64,000 bases of DNA, taken from the NCBI GenBank assembly GCA_000750105.3, contig JPHH03000025.1, positions 397,079 to 461,078 of the forward strand, given 5' to 3'. The notes below the pieces were generated by a model, which had not been told where the DNA came from, made no database searches, and saw only the letters and a list, made by a program, of their open reading frames with translations. Positions 46,686 through 59,424 of the stretch are shown here, piece by piece (the stretch's first letter is position 1; each line of letters opens with the position of its first letter). The translations under genes and the position numbers were made by a program. This stretch comes from Tolypocladium sp. Sup5 PDA-1 (taxonomy: Eukaryota > Ascomycota > Sordariomycetes > Hypocreales > Ophiocordycipitaceae).

Positions 46686-49627
46686 ACCGACTCGATTCGC
46701 ATACACCCCCTTCCCTCACGACGGCATGGGTCCTGGGGGCAGCATTCAGCAATAGACCGCGGTCTTGCAATCATCTGGCAGGCGTTTATGGTGTTTCTGG
46801 GCATTACACTGGGTTACGAGCGCATACCCTAGAGCTATAGTCTACCCGGCAGTAGACAGTAATGACGAACGTGACGAGATTTGCAATATGCAACTGTGAA
46901 TCTTCTGTTACCCTGACTCTCTGAGGCAAATGACATGGACGCATTTGGATGATGCTTGAAGTACCTCGAGTACCGGTACTTGTCAGACCCGGCAAGATAC
47001 AGAAACCTTCTCAAACCTGCTCAGGCGCCAAGCCTAGCGCGGCATGGCCAAATACTCAAGTTCGGCCCGCGGGCTCCACAGATGCCGGCTGACTAAGGAC
47101 GACATCGGAGCGGGGACCCAATAGATCCACGAGCCCATAACAGGCCATGCAATGAACATGATGCTTCGCAACGAGACTTACCCGTTTCGTGTCAACGTTA
47201 CGAGGCTTGTACTCTCATCAGACTCGCAAAACAGGGCGAATGTTCGCTGATGCTCAGGTGGCAAGTGACTAACCGCAGGGTCGGGGTGACACCGAGCCGG
47301 CCCACATGGAGACGGTGCCGCCTGGCCTTGGTGATACGCCGAGAGGCAGCACCGAGGCACCATCTTCTCGTTACGAGTATCGCTAATCTGTCGTACATTC
47401 GCAGATACAGTCGGTGGAACAAGCTCACATTGGGATGCGCGCAGTTCGCGCGCATCAAGGTAGTCAGCTCCTATCCGAGAATATCGCGATCGGAGGATCC
47501 ACGAGCTCGACAGTACACGTTGAGTTTATGAGAACTCGGCTGCCAATATAATGCTTGAAAAGCATTCTAAAATGACCCTTGACCAGACTTGAAATGTAAG
47601 AAATAGCCCTTGCTGGGGTGAGTGAGTTGTGGTATGGGACCAGATGAACAGCCTTTGTTCGATGTTCTCCAAATCACCACTCTCCTCTTGCGCATGGCAT
47701 GAGAAACTAGTTCTCTAACACTTTGTACTACATTATTTATCTACGCTTTATGAATGGGGAAAACTTCTGGTCGAATCAGCACATCGAAGACTCAGCCACG
47801 CGATGAGGATTACGGAATGCCGCTAGAAGAATAGAGCAGTGCTTTGCAGCAACCCCGAGCATGGCATCATTGTCCATCCAGTACTCGCACCCACAGCACT
47901 CTGAAGTCTGCAATCCATCAGGGGATATGTCCCAACGGCGGTCAGGTCGGAGTATGCTGGCGAACAAGGTGTAGCACTGCACCTTGGTTCGAACCCTCCA
48001 GCGGCCTCCGATTTCTGGTGCTCCAGCACCAGGTTTCCGCCCTTTTTGCTCGTTGTTTGCATTTCCTTTGCATTTCCTTTGCATTTTTTTTTGGCATTCC
48101 TACCCAGAAAAAAATCGTGCACATAGAACCAGCCGGCCAAGGAGCGAGAATAAGTTTCCCAGGTATATACATTGCAGTTGTTTCCCCCCCAAAAGTGACA
48201 CCATCGCAACACCACAACCTCACCACCAACAGTCGACGTTGACCACACTATGCCCTCCAACAACCACCTCATTCACAAAACAACCAAAGCCATTCCCAAG
48301 ACAAACCCTCCTCTACTCCCCATCCGGCCTTTCCCGCGACCGACACCCTTCAACGGCTCTCCCCAATCACATCCACCCTCGATCCCCAAAATGGCAGTCT
48401 CCATCCCCAATCCGGATGTCGTACCCGCTCGGGCATAAAATCTCATGCAGCCATGGCCCCCATCGATCGCCCCCAAAAGAAAACAACAGCCCAGCGTCAT
48501 CGGGCTCATTTCTTCGGATGTTGTAAGAAAAAAAAAGGAAAAGCAAACGTCTTTAGTGATATGAGTTGAAAATCGAGCGTTATTCTTATATTGCCAATCT
48601 CCTTTCGTCAATTGTCACCCGTCAATTCTTGTACGATTCGACGATTCGGGTAACCCGCTGGTTACTCTTTCAGGAAAGGTGCTCGCCAAGGCGATCTTTC
48701 CCCGGATTCCTACATAAGGATCCAACGGCGGTCCATGAGCTTGTCTACAAGTGGAAGTGGTGGTTTCAATACTGGAAAGCTTGTCCCGCAACGGCTGTAA
48801 GTGAGAGTTTACGAAAATGACCGAGGTGGACAAGAAACAGTCTTTTTCTCTACGAAAGACAAGTAGAGACGCTTATCATACACTCTGTATCACATCTCAC
48901 TGCCCCACAAGCCCAAACGATACACTGGTCCCGTTGTTGCCCAGTCGCAGAACTTGGAAAGAGAAAAACGATCGAAACATAGCGACATAGGAAACCAGAT
49001 TCAAGAGTTGTCCTGGGGGGAGTCCATCGCGTGGCCCATGGGAGTTCATACGCAAGATCCATTCAACCTTACCAGCCGTCAAACATTCATGCCTTCATGT
49101 ATGGCCATTATCATCCATCGGTGAAATGGTTTGCGCACCGGCCACCCCTAGGGCACTCTCCTCCTCAGGCCAAGACCTCCCAGTGGCTCTTCTCCCCTAT
49201 AACCGATACATGCCAACCCCTCCCCTCAAGCAACCCCGACACTCTAGCGTCTTGTCGCCAGAAGAATAAAAGTAATCATAAAGATGTCCTCGCGTCTGAA
49301 GCGGTTTCTTGTACGATCGGCCCGTAAGATGGTGACTCGACTTGAAACCTCTTCACAACAAGAACTGTACCAACCGAGATGACCAGGACGGCGACGAAGC
49401 CTCAAGGGCCCGTGGTGCGAAGATTTTTTTGGTGTGTAAAAGAAAAAGAGATGTAAACCGAACATGAAAACAGCATACCAACACGTCATCAACGCCAAAT
49501 CACCAGACCCCGCAAAAAGTATGGCAACGCCCACTAGGGTGGCCAAAGTCGTGCAACAGACGTCCCACGGAGCATCGAAAGCCGGGTATAAGCGACCGAA
49601 CTCACATCTCCTCTAGCCCTTTCCCCT
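46686..49627. other. Intergenic, 2.9 kb
   Basis: No gene is accepted. A 62-codon frame at 48250-48438 in C/T/A-rich leader-like sequence is weak. The sequence near 47990 contains GGTTCGAACC but no tRNA fold around it. A GTACCGGTAC palindrome lies near 46970. The right part, from about 49000, is probably the 3' untranslated region of the mcm1 gene on the minus strand. Confidence 0.5.
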
Positions 49628-50773
49628 TTATGACTGGTGGTGGTTGCTGGGCGGCATTCCCGCCTGCGGCGGCATCCCCGAGCCGTATCCTTGGCTGCGC
49701 TGCTGCACGTAGTTCTGATAGGCGAGTGCCTGTTGAGGGTCCATGGGCATGTTGGGCATGTAGTTGCCGGGCATGTGGGGGTTTTGAGGCATGCCGGGCC
49801 GGCTGCCCGGGGGAGGAATATGCTGGCCGGCTGACTCTTCGGGGGAGTCGACCTGGTCGCCACCGTCGACGCCGTTCTCGTTGCCGGCCGTGGGCTCCGG
49901 CGCGTTCAGGCACGCCTGCATAGATGTTAGCAAATGTGCAGGTAGGCGATACCAAAAGATTCAGAGGAAACAAAACGCGCCCAGGCTTTCGTCGCACGCG
50001 CTCGATGGCATGGGTTTGTACCGCGATGCCGCGTGGGTGGGTTGCGACTTGATGAGGAAGGGGTGACGCGAGACGGGATGGAGCGGGACGGGACGAAAGC
50101 AAAGCAAGGTCACAAAAAAAAAGAAGACGCATGGTTCGCGGGGAGCAAACAGCTCTGTAAACGGTGACGCAAACGCGCGGGGGATCAATCGCGTACCTGG
50201 ATCAAGTTCTTGCCCTCAGCCTTAGTGACGAGCGGTTGGAGCTTGGGCGTGGTGAAGGTATACACGAGGCCCGTTTCAGAGACGACGAGGAGAAGGACCT
50301 GGGTGCCGGTCAAGACGGACAGCTCGTATGCCTAAACAAGTCATGCGTCAGCGCTGTGCTCTGAAAGAGATGAGGCAGTGCATATTGGATGCATCGCGAG
50401 ATGGACGGGGCCATCTGCTGCTATCGCCGGAGCGCGAGAGGCGGGAGGGGGCCAAGCACACAGGACAGGGGCGAGGTGGTGTTTGTGACTCGCGGGACTC
50501 GGGGGACGAGCATCAACGCACCTTCTTCATGATGCCGGCCTTGCGCTTGGAGAAGGTAATGTGTCGGCGGGACTTGTCGCTGATGAACTTGATCTCAATC
50601 TTGCGACGCTCGCGGCCGCCCTTCTCGTCGTCGTCGTCGTCGTCGTCGGCCGGGGCAGGGCGCTGGCGCTTGATGCCGCGGCTCTCGGTGGCGGCGTTGC
50701 CATTGCCGACCGAGTGCGACTCGTCGAGGTCGGTCGGCGACGTCTGGTCGTGCTGGTCGGTGATGTCGGCCAT
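49628..50773 (-). CDS. mcm1: MADS-box transcription factor Mcm1
   Basis: Three exons on the minus strand, 50773-50522, 50331-50197 and 49915-49628, all phase 0, give 224 residues. The N-terminal 50 residues are acidic with a run of seven Asp (ADDDDDDDEK). The MADS domain (residues about 55-113: RRKIEIKFISDKSRRH, TFSKRKAGIMKK, YELSVLTGTQVLLLV, SETGLVYTF) is of the SRF/Mcm1 type. Intron 1 cuts it after MKK. The C-terminus is rich in Pro, Gly, Met, Gln and Asn. Mcm1 binds CC(A/T)6GG boxes with partners such as Ste12 and mating-type alpha factors, and controls mating, cell-cycle and development genes. An upstream in-frame extension starts without an ATG of its own, so the ATG opening MADITDQHDQ was chosen. 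Confidence 0.96.
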
Positions 50774-53700
50774 TGCTGCTTTACGGGTTCCCGACAGCGG
50801 CGCTGCGCTGGCTGTCACGGCAGACACAGACACACGGGGTGGCTCGGTGTCCCAGGCGAGGCGGGAGGGAGGCAGGGAGAGGCGAGGCGACGCAGCCCCG
50901 GGCGGAGGTCAATCGACGGCGCGCGCGCGGCGGCACAATGCTTGCTGCGCCGGGTCTGCAACTCGGACAGCTTGGAGTCGTCGACTTGTCGAAACTCGAG
51001 CAATGTCGACGAAAGCCAACAAACAAAGTGGTGGAGATACTGCTTTGAGCGTGGTGCCGATGGATCTATACTGGATCTGGCGTTGCGAAGCGGAGAGGAG
51101 GGAGGTGCCCTTGTGTCGCAGAGACCTGGTTGGGCGCGCTCTTCTGGATTGAGTCTGGTGTGCGGGCGGTGGGCGTGAGCGGAAGGAAGCGAGGCGAGGT
51201 ACGACCTCAGGTTTTATTGCTTTGTTTGGCGACAGGTGCTTCGGCCTTGACGCATAGCGCTTGTGCTTGTCGGGGCGCTTGATCTGGGCTTGTTGGGCGA
51301 CCTTGAGATTATCGGGGGGGCTGCCTTCTGTTGCTCTGCTGAGGGACGGGCTGGGCTGGGCTGGGCTGGGGGAGGCACTGTTGCTGCCGCTGCTGTGTTG
51401 CTGCAGTTGCTGCTGAATTCGTGGCGCGCAGAGAGACAGAGCGAGCGAGCGGGTGAGCGGGTGAGCGTAAACTGGTTCGTACTGGCTGGCGGGCAGCGGG
51501 GTGGACGAGAATGGTCGTTGGCCACGCGCTGATTGGTGGGAGCCACTGGAGAAGGCGCTGCTGGAATGAGGGACGAATGAACGGCCGCCGCTGAGTGGAC
51601 CGATGGGGATGGGGCCACCCACAGCAGGCATGGGTGTCAGCCCCGTCGCGCACTGTCCTTACACTGTCCCCGGCAAACAACCCAACCTGGCGCTCCACCG
51701 CGACCACCGCGAGGGCAAGACCTGAGGTGACTGTACTCGTAGTGCACAGGGCTGTGCTCGCGCTTGTGGGGGACGATGATGTCTCCGTCTGCAGGAGAAG
51801 GGGACGACGGGGCGGAGGTGGACGAAATGCGACAAGCCAAGTGGGCATCACAGGCTGGACCGTTCGCCCGTTCACTCGTCCGTTCACTCGTTCCCTCTGT
51901 TCCCCAACGCGGGCACTGTCGCCCGTGTCCGACTTCCGTCTGCGGCAGGTCCTCACTCAACCAGCGCTGGCATGCCTGCTCCAAGCTTGGAACCGCCTGG
52001 CCTGTCTCGGACGGCGTTTGACGGATGACCCGTCCGTCTTTTTCTACACCCGCCCGACCTCGCCAACGCCTCCAAGGGGCTGGGCCGGGCTCGACAGGGC
52101 AGCTTTTAGGGGCAGCATGGTTGGAAAGCTTGGTGTGCCTCTCCCGCCGCTGCAGGCAAGGTACCTACCTAGCCTGTAGGGCAGGCCAGCGCCTGGGCTG
52201 GGCCACTAGTCGCGCACGCTACGGCAGCACCTTGGGCCCTTAGGTACCTAGGTACCTAGGCAAACTGACGTCTGGCCCACCACCACCACAGGCGACCCTC
52301 CGAGGCCTGCCTGTCTCCACACACACTCGTGCTTGTGATCAAGGGTCGCGGCACGCCATCCTTCTGGCCTCCTCCGCTGCCGATAACGCAGCGGAGCCAA
52401 CAGCGGCATGCCAGGGCCCTTCTCGATGGTGAAGACTCCCTCTCTCCTGTCTTGTTGTTCTTTCGACCAGCAGCCAGCCCGTGTAAACGGCGGGCAAACG
52501 GGCCGCCTTTTGGCACAGTATACGAACACCATCGCCAGCCTTGGCTCGGGTCTCACATACCTGACTCGAGATGCCTCGTCCTCCTCGGACAGAGGCCATC
52601 TTGGCTCCTTGCATGCTCCTCGACTGGCCATCTCTGCACGTTCAACGTATCCAGCTGCCCCCTCGTCAGCAAGCGCCGCAATGAAACCATCACCTAATTA
52701 ATCCAATCTGCCGTTTCGCTCCGAACGAGCGCCTGTCAATTGCTTCTTGCAAGCGCTTTTTGCACGAACTACCGTCAACACCGGCCAACGGGGTTTTGCT
52801 TTGCTAACGGCTTGCTTGCAATTACAGTCCTTGTTAGGCATGTCGACTCTGGCAAGCCTCGGGCAACTCGCATCTGCTGTGTAACGCACAGGCATACATT
52901 GTCTCCACGATCCGAACACGCCCAGGGCTAGGCAAAAGCCGAAGCCGTGATCCTCCTGCCCTTGCCACCGACGAGTCGAGATGCTACATCAGATAGAGGC
53001 ACAAAAGTTCCGCGGATATAGGCACAGTCACAATGATATTGCTGGCTTCTGATCGGCGGGCATGCCGTCCACGGGTCACAAACGACATCAACCGCAGCGT
53101 CGCGCTGGACAAAGGGCTGGCATTGGGCGGCACGGCGCTTTGGCGTTCGTCGCAACCAACGCTGTCTGACTACGGACTACTCGTACTATTAACAAGAAAG
53201 GTCTAGAATGAAAGGAACGCCACGTAGAATCCCACCGCGGGACTTGGTCCATGTCGTACGCACTACAGATGTACCTGTAGATTTCACGAATGACACGGAG
53301 CCAAGTTGCCAAGTTTGGTCATCGAATGCACGCCTTGTCGGTGCTGCAGAGGCCGGCTGCTGCACGCACAAACGCAGGCTTGCAGGCAGGCCAGGAAGCT
53401 CGTCGCTCATCGGGTGCCAGATGAATACGAGCACCTCTTTGCCTCGCTTTGCCCAATGATTGCCCCAGGGAATCTGCGCTGTCGTCAGGCTGGGCGGAAC
53501 CATGGCGGGACGGAGATCCAGACGCTTAACCCTTCTAGGCAGCTACCTGGGCGGGCACAGTGTGAATCTGGAAAGGTTCCTGCCCCGGTGCTAGGGCCCA
53601 GATTGCCTGCAGAAGGTCCCCAGCTGGGCAGGCCACGAAGATAGGGACGCAAGATCAGATGGCAAGGAAAAGGGGTTGAAAGAGCCAGGCCAGGATGATG

Positions 53701-55575
53701 TTCCCTGTCGAAAATTTGGTCGTTGCTTGCAGCAGCAGAGTGGTCTACGAAGTCATGTGCGTGTGAATGAGGGAACATGCCAGCCTCTTGCTGAGTCTCC
53801 GAGGTACCTGATGTGGGCCTTGGTTTGGCGGCGCCCCTTGGGCCCCGTTAGCGGCATAAGATGGGGTACGCCGTTACCGATGCGCGATGTACCGAGCAAC
53901 GTGCCTGCCATGCAAGTGTGCTGTTGGCTGTTGGGCGGAAGAGACAACAGTGAGAGTCGCGACTGCAACGAGACAAGCCGGAATTCTTGCAACGTGGTCG
54001 CCAGATGCATCGAGTGGCCTTGGACGTAGCAATTGCAGCCGCGGCGATGCCTTCCAGGTTCTCACACCTTGCACCTTGCCACTGCATGATTCGGTTACTC
54101 TACGAACCGTCAGGTCAACGAATCGGCTTCCAATTCAGCAGTGCTGGCAGGCTGCCTGTAAAGGCGTGTCACGGCTCTTGTGCGCGAGCCACCCTGTACC
54201 GCGTCGCGCCAATATCCTCGCGCAACAGGCTCGTGCTGCAAGCCCAGCAATCAAGTTGATACAGCTGTCAGCGGAAGTCCAGCCCCCGGACGCGGTGCCG
54301 AGTAAGGTACGTATTGCGGATGCACAAGGAGGCGAAGGGATGACCGAGAAGACTGACGCACGGCGCGACGGGTCTGTTCGTGGTCCCTGTCGACGTGGGC
54401 GATTGAGTTCACCATGCAGCGCCCGCTCGGTCCGCACGAATACAGCGGCCCGAAGCCGTTCTACAACGGCAGCAACGTCACGCGATGCCACGCAGACGCA
54501 GCCCTGCCGTCATCCGTGCAGAGCGAGCCGTCGATGATGCATTCGCTCCTCACAGCCTCGCAGGACAGGCAGCGTCGTGAGACAGCGTGTGCATAACCTC
54601 CCTGTCAGGCCGACACGCGGGTGGGTGGATGAAGCCGAAGGGAACCCCTGGTTGAGCCCAGGCACTCGCGCGATCTCGCTGGGCCGTGTTACACGGATGA
54701 CGCCTCAAGCAGGGCATGGATGGGAGTCGACAATGTCTCAAAAACGCTGGTGCATGTCGGCCACGCTCAATGGCCATGGTTGATGGAACTGGTGATGGTC
54801 ACCGCATATTATGAGCCCTGCCGTGGCCAGCCAGCGGCGAATGCTGTCCAACACGTCAACTGACCTCTGCCACTTTACCAATCCATGTGCAGGTGACTGT
54901 ACATCGGGTACAAGCCACATCTCCTCATGCAAGAAATGCTCACGCTTTACGGACGTACTCCGTATGCCGTTCGCAATCAACATTCTTGACCGTCGCTGGA
55001 CCCCCAAAACCAAGCCCAAACCCACGCAGCGCAGGACCGCCGAATCAGGCGATTATGCTGCCAGACTGGAGCCTCTGATTGGCCACCGGCGCCGGGTGTG
55101 GCCCGTGCCCACCGCGCCGCATTGATATCTGATGCACGCCTGAAACGACTCTCGTCGGGGCGGGGCGATGCATCGTGGGCCAAGCCTTGTAAGCGCCGTC
55201 GCCGTGTCTCCCTTCCTGAGGCTTCTTGGCTTCATCTGCCTTCATCAATCCTTTCATGTCTGGCCTGCTGGTTCAGTGGCTCTTGATGGTCCTCTCCCTT
55301 GAATAGACGCTGGCGTGTTGGAATTATTGCGGCCGTCGACTCTCGTTCATCCCGAGCTGGGCCTCTCTCGATACGGAACTTCGCTTCGAATCCATCTATT
55401 CGCCGCAAATTTCATTGCCGCCGAGGACGCCGGTCGTCAATTAACATCGCCATACCTCCGAGAGCTCACCCGCGCGAATTCGAAGACTCACCACAGTCTC
55501 GGCGACCGTCCAGGGCAGTACGCTCGGGGAGACTCAACAACCTCGAGGCCTGGGCTGCTCGCACAACCGCCCACG
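50774..55575. other. Intergenic, 4.8 kb
   Basis: No gene is supported. The first 1.2 kb upstream of mcm1 is GC-rich and full of overlapping frames without domains. A tandem TAGGTACC palindromic repeat lies at 52241-52260, and TACTCCGTA at 54957-54965. The part from about 55200 to 55575 is the probable leader of the tetraspanin gene. Confidence 0.5.
52241..52260. repeat. Tandem GGTACCTA repeat
   Basis: Two and a half copies of the 8-bp palindromic unit TAGGTACC in a row. Single copies occur nearby (about 52160) and in the imperfect GGTACC repeat at 1483-1508. Confidence 0.8.
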
Positions 55576-56378
55576 ATGCCCAACAAGATCTTCCTCGCCG
55601 CCCTCGCGGCCGACGTCGTCTTCCTCCTCACCGGGTGCCTCGAGCTCGGCTTCTCCCTCATCGTCCGCAGCCAGATGAACGACGCTTCGCAAAACGGGAA
55701 GGAGGCCGTTCGCAACCTGCTCTACCAGAGCTTCCCGCTCACTGCCGGCATCGTCAACGCGGCCTTTATCCTCGCGGCCTTTGTCTTCACGCTGCCGGGC
55801 TTGATATCGCCGGTGAGGGGGTGGCTCAAGGTTGGCGGGTACATGGTTACGTTCTGTGGGCTGTTTACGCTGTGCGTCGGTGTGTACCTGTGGGTGATGA
55901 CGCTGCGGGTCAAGGAGAGCTTCTTCCCGACGTTTGTGGCGCAAGATCCTGCCGTGCAGCAGTTGATGCAGAAATCGGTATGGGCTTCAACACCTGAGAT
56001 GAAGGGACAGGCTCCACGACTAACACGAGCTATACAGTTCGAATGCTGCGGCTACTTCAACCACACCACGCCAGCCTTTGTCACGGACGCGACGTGCCCG
56101 AGTCCGGCTGCGGCCGCTCTCCTCCGTGGATGCGGAACCGCCATCTCCAGCTTTGCCAACGTCTTCATTGACAACATCTTTACTGCCGTCTTTGGCATGG
56201 TTGGTATGTCAAACACCGAGTCGCCTCTGCCACGGGCCACCTTCTCCTATCGGCTGCTAACGTTGAACTAGGCGTCGACGTCGTTCTTATCCTAGCGATT
56301 GCATGCCTTCTCAAGGACCGCAAGGAGCGCGAACGGTATCGCCATATTGACGAGAAGAGCGGCTACCGCCAAATCTAA
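55576..56378 (+). CDS. pls1: Fungal tetraspanin Pls1
   Basis: Three exons, 55576-55977, 56038-56203 and 56272-56378, encode 224 residues, the size of Pls1. Four membrane segments are visible: about residues 6-30, 55-78, 85-110 and 180-205. Between the third and fourth lies the large outer loop with the tetraspanin CCG motif (C137 C138 G139) and two more cysteines at 154 and 166. The short cytosolic tail KDRKERERYRHIDEKSGYRQI is typical of the family. Pls1 organises membrane domains together with NADPH oxidase 2 (Nox2) and is needed for penetration-peg or ascospore-germination polarity. The intron just before CCG and the one after GMVG are cleanly spliced. The next gene runs toward it, ending 556 bp away. 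Confidence 0.88.
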
Positions 56379-56934
56379 CCGGGTGGTGTGCTGGCATACG
56401 GCCTTTTTTCCTCACTCGCCTATACCTACTCCTGTCCCATTGAGTGGGATGGAGGAAGAGCGTAGCATCAACACCCCTTGGGGGTGGTGTAGACGGGCAT
56501 GGATGGGCATGGGTTTCCCACAGCGTTGATCTTTCATTCTTTCTGTTCGCGCATCTAGATTTTAACCACTTACGTACGGCCTCGTTGCCCGTTCGCGATC
56601 ATTTAGCTCTCTACTAATTAGAACACATGGAGTCATCACATTACTCACGAGGAACCTCTCAGTTGTCAAGTTTCAAACGTGAGGCTGATGTTTTCTCTTC
56701 GATTGGCAATTCAATGTTTGGTATTAAAGGTATTACCGGGCTTGCTTCCCCAGCCCTCCCTCCGAGGCTGCACATAGAAAATACCAGAGTTCTTTGCGAA
56801 GAAGAAAAGTACGAGTACCCAACCGCCATGTGTGTATCTGTGTGCGTGATATTCTAGGACGCCGTGTTCGCTTCGCCAACTCATTCACAAAAGTACAGAA
56901 TAAGAGAAACAGGAAGAAGAGACGCGTCTCTAAC
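56379..56934. other. Intergenic between convergent genes
   Basis: Holds the 3' ends of the tetraspanin gene (plus) and the NIPA gene (minus). No gene or repeat of note is seen. Confidence 0.55.
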
Positions 56935-58598
56935 TTACACAGCAGAGTCGTTGTGCCTGCTCCCGCCGCTCCCGCTTCCAGGTCGTTCGCCGTCGCCTCG
57001 CGCATCATTGCTGAGGCGAGGCCGCGAGGGGCTTTCCGCGGCGCCGGAGCTGCTGATGGACGACCGGTTGCCCCTATTTGTCCACCAGCCCAGCGACAGA
57101 AGGTTGCGCAGCGAGCCCGATGCCGAGGAGCCCCTCCTCCTGATGTTCCTCCGCGCGACGAGGCCGGGAAACCCGGTGCTCTTTCTCCGCCGGCGGCCAA
57201 ACCTGCGAGGAGTAGACTCCGTGCTAGGTCCTGCCTCGTCTGTCGGCGTTATACCGCTCACTGACCTCCGTGTTGGAGGTAGCAGCGGCGAAAATTCTGT
57301 CCGCCCGGGCATGGTGTTCGATCGAAGCCTGCCTGTTGGCATCGTCGGCTCTTCTTGGTCTTCCAACTCGCCCCATATCTCCGCTCGCTCCGCCCACCGG
57401 AAGCTCTTCTTGCGGGTTGGCGTCAGCGGCGTTGTCTCGCCGTTGACCGCGGGGAAGGTGTGGTAGGTCGGAGTCTCCTCCTCCTCGACTGCAGCCTCTG
57501 ATCCAAGCAGAGACTCTTCCTCGCCTTCGGTATCGTCGACAAGCCCAAGACCGGGAGCCAGAGTCGACTGGCCAACCCCGGGAGCATGCTGCTCATCGCT
57601 GAGTCGCCAAGACAGAGCCAGCACTCCCGACAGTAGAATGACCGTCCCGAGTGCGATGAGGCAGGCGCGCAGTGCCGAGATGAGGCTTGTCTGGTTAAAG
57701 TATATTAGGCCATCGAGGATGGCAATGATGTTGTAGACGCAGAACACAAGGGGGTAGAGGACCGAGGTCGAGACGAGCTTCAAGCCTCGGTGTAGGTAGT
57801 AGAGTTGACACAGCGCCAAGGCAACGAGGGCCAACACTATCGCCCAAGACTGCCAGTGGGCGAATTGGTTCTTGCCACCAATCGTCTTGATGATCAGCTC
57901 GACGGCTGACTTGGCGAACAGCAGGGCGTGGGCGGACAGGTCGCCGCTGATGATGCCGTATGTAATTCCACGGGCTAGACGGAATCGCGAGTTATGCGAT
58001 ATGCTCGAATTCTTGTTGACAACCTCTATGACGACGGCAACGCCGACGACGAACAGCGCCTGCAGAATCATCCATGCGATAAACGGCTTTCGGGCCATGA
58101 GCTCCAAGAGTTCGCTCAAGTCGTGCGCGGGCGAAGGGATGGCGCCGAATATGGCAATGAGAACAGCTCCAGTGGTGACGAGGACCGTCCCGCAGAGCGA
58201 CCACCGCGTGAAGGGCTCGCTCAGGATCAATGTGGCGCATATCGAGTTGAACACCAAGCCCGCTGCTTGGAGCGTCGAGAGGACGGGCAGCGGCAAGGTC
58301 GAGATCTGCACGGTGCTTCCCAACAGATTCGCTATGATGAACATGCCCATCCCCAGCTGCCATCTCCGTCTCCGATACGGTGGTCGACGCTCATCGTGGG
58401 GTCCTTTCTCGTCTTCGAGTATGTGCGACTTTCGCTGCAACGTCAGGCCGAGACTCTGAACACTGGTCGATATCAGGCCGACGATGATTCCAAGCTACGG
58501 CGCGCATCGTGTTAGCACAACCAGCAGCATCGCGGGCTCGGAGGGCCGAGGCGTACAGCTATACTCCCGCCGGGAGAGAGGCCGCCCAAAGATCCCAT
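56935..58598 (-). CDS. NIPA-type (DUF803) magnesium transporter-like membrane protein
   Basis: Two exons on the minus strand, 58598-58557 and 58494-56935, encode 533 residues. The first exon gives only MGSLGGLSPGGSIA; splicing (GTACGC, branch GCTAAC, acceptor CGTAG) joins it to LGIIVGLISTSVQSLGLTLQRKSH, the classic NIPA start. About nine membrane helices follow up to residue 310 or so, including SFxxxLLGSTVQI-like, GAVLIAIFGA, LALCQLYYLHRGL and SVLYPLVFCVYN. The last 200 residues are a polar cytosolic tail rich in Ser, Pro, Arg and Glu. Animal NIPA proteins move Mg2+; in fungi the substrate is mostly untested. The family belongs to the drug/metabolite transporter fold. The ATG is 826 bp from that of the divergent V-ATPase E gene. 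Confidence 0.92.
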
Positions 58599-59424
58599 CG
58601 CGCGGCCGCCAGATCCACGGTCATCTGGCGAAGGAGAAGGGTGAGGCGTCGCTTAGCCGCTGCATGAGGAAGGGACTTGGCTTGTCGGTCGGAGTGGAGC
58701 GTCGAAAATCGGACGCCGACGGGGGACGAGGCGGAAGTGCGGTGTTGTTGTGTCGGTGTCGAGACTCGAGCGTTGGGCCGCGCCGGGGTGGGAGGATGGA
58801 GCGGTAGCTGCGATACCTGGCTCGATGACGATGGAGGAGGGATGGAGGAGGCGAGCTGGAGGGAGGCGCCAGCACCCGGGCAGCAAACAGGCGGAGCGAC
58901 AACTGAAGCTCGACGCTCGCGTCCAAATAAGGTCTACAGCGTACAGTCTGTTGTAGGGTGCATATGCTCGGAGCGCACCACCTGACGAAGTCAACAGTTC
59001 CAGGTATGCCGCAGCCCGAGGCCCCGTGCACCACGCGGTGCCACCCTCCTCCCTGGCACTGCATGCGCCAAGGTGTGGCTGGTGCGGTCACATGATGTCA
59101 GGTGACAGACGTCATCCAGGCGTTGTCGGCGCTGTGAGCAGGCGCTCTTCAGCAGGTGAAGTGCTGTGGCTTTAGTGGCCTCCAGCGACCCCCAACCGCT
59201 GTGGCTGCACCTCCTCCAGCTCGTGGGACCCGACGACAGCTCCCGACCCCAGGCGTCACAGCTCCTCCTCTTACTGTACGACTCTCCGCTCCGTCAACCT
59301 CAACAACGACACCCCATCTCTCGCTATCGCGCTCCTCCTCAGAGCGTGTCTGGGAATCCGACCGCCTGTCGTTCCATCTCCCTCCTCTGCCTATTGCGGC
59401 GCCGCCATCCCATAATCCGCAGCC
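58599..59424. promoter_or_regulatory. Shared promoter region of the NIPA-like and V-ATPase E genes
   Basis: The 826 bp between the two ATGs of the divergent genes must hold both promoters and leaders. The last 150 bp before the V-ATPase ATG are C/T-rich. No specific site was recognised. Confidence 0.55.

Noticed and set aside
47980..48010. GGTTCGAACC suggesting a tRNA T-arm
   Set aside because: No acceptor, D or anticodon stems can be formed around it.
48250..48438. 62-codon Pro-rich frame
   Set aside because: Lies in C/T/A-rich sequence like an untranslated leader, with no domain and no supporting neighbour.
55299..55997. 232-codon plus-strand frame overlapping the tetraspanin gene
   Set aside because: Out-of-frame shadow; the tetraspanin frame has four membrane segments and the CCG motif.
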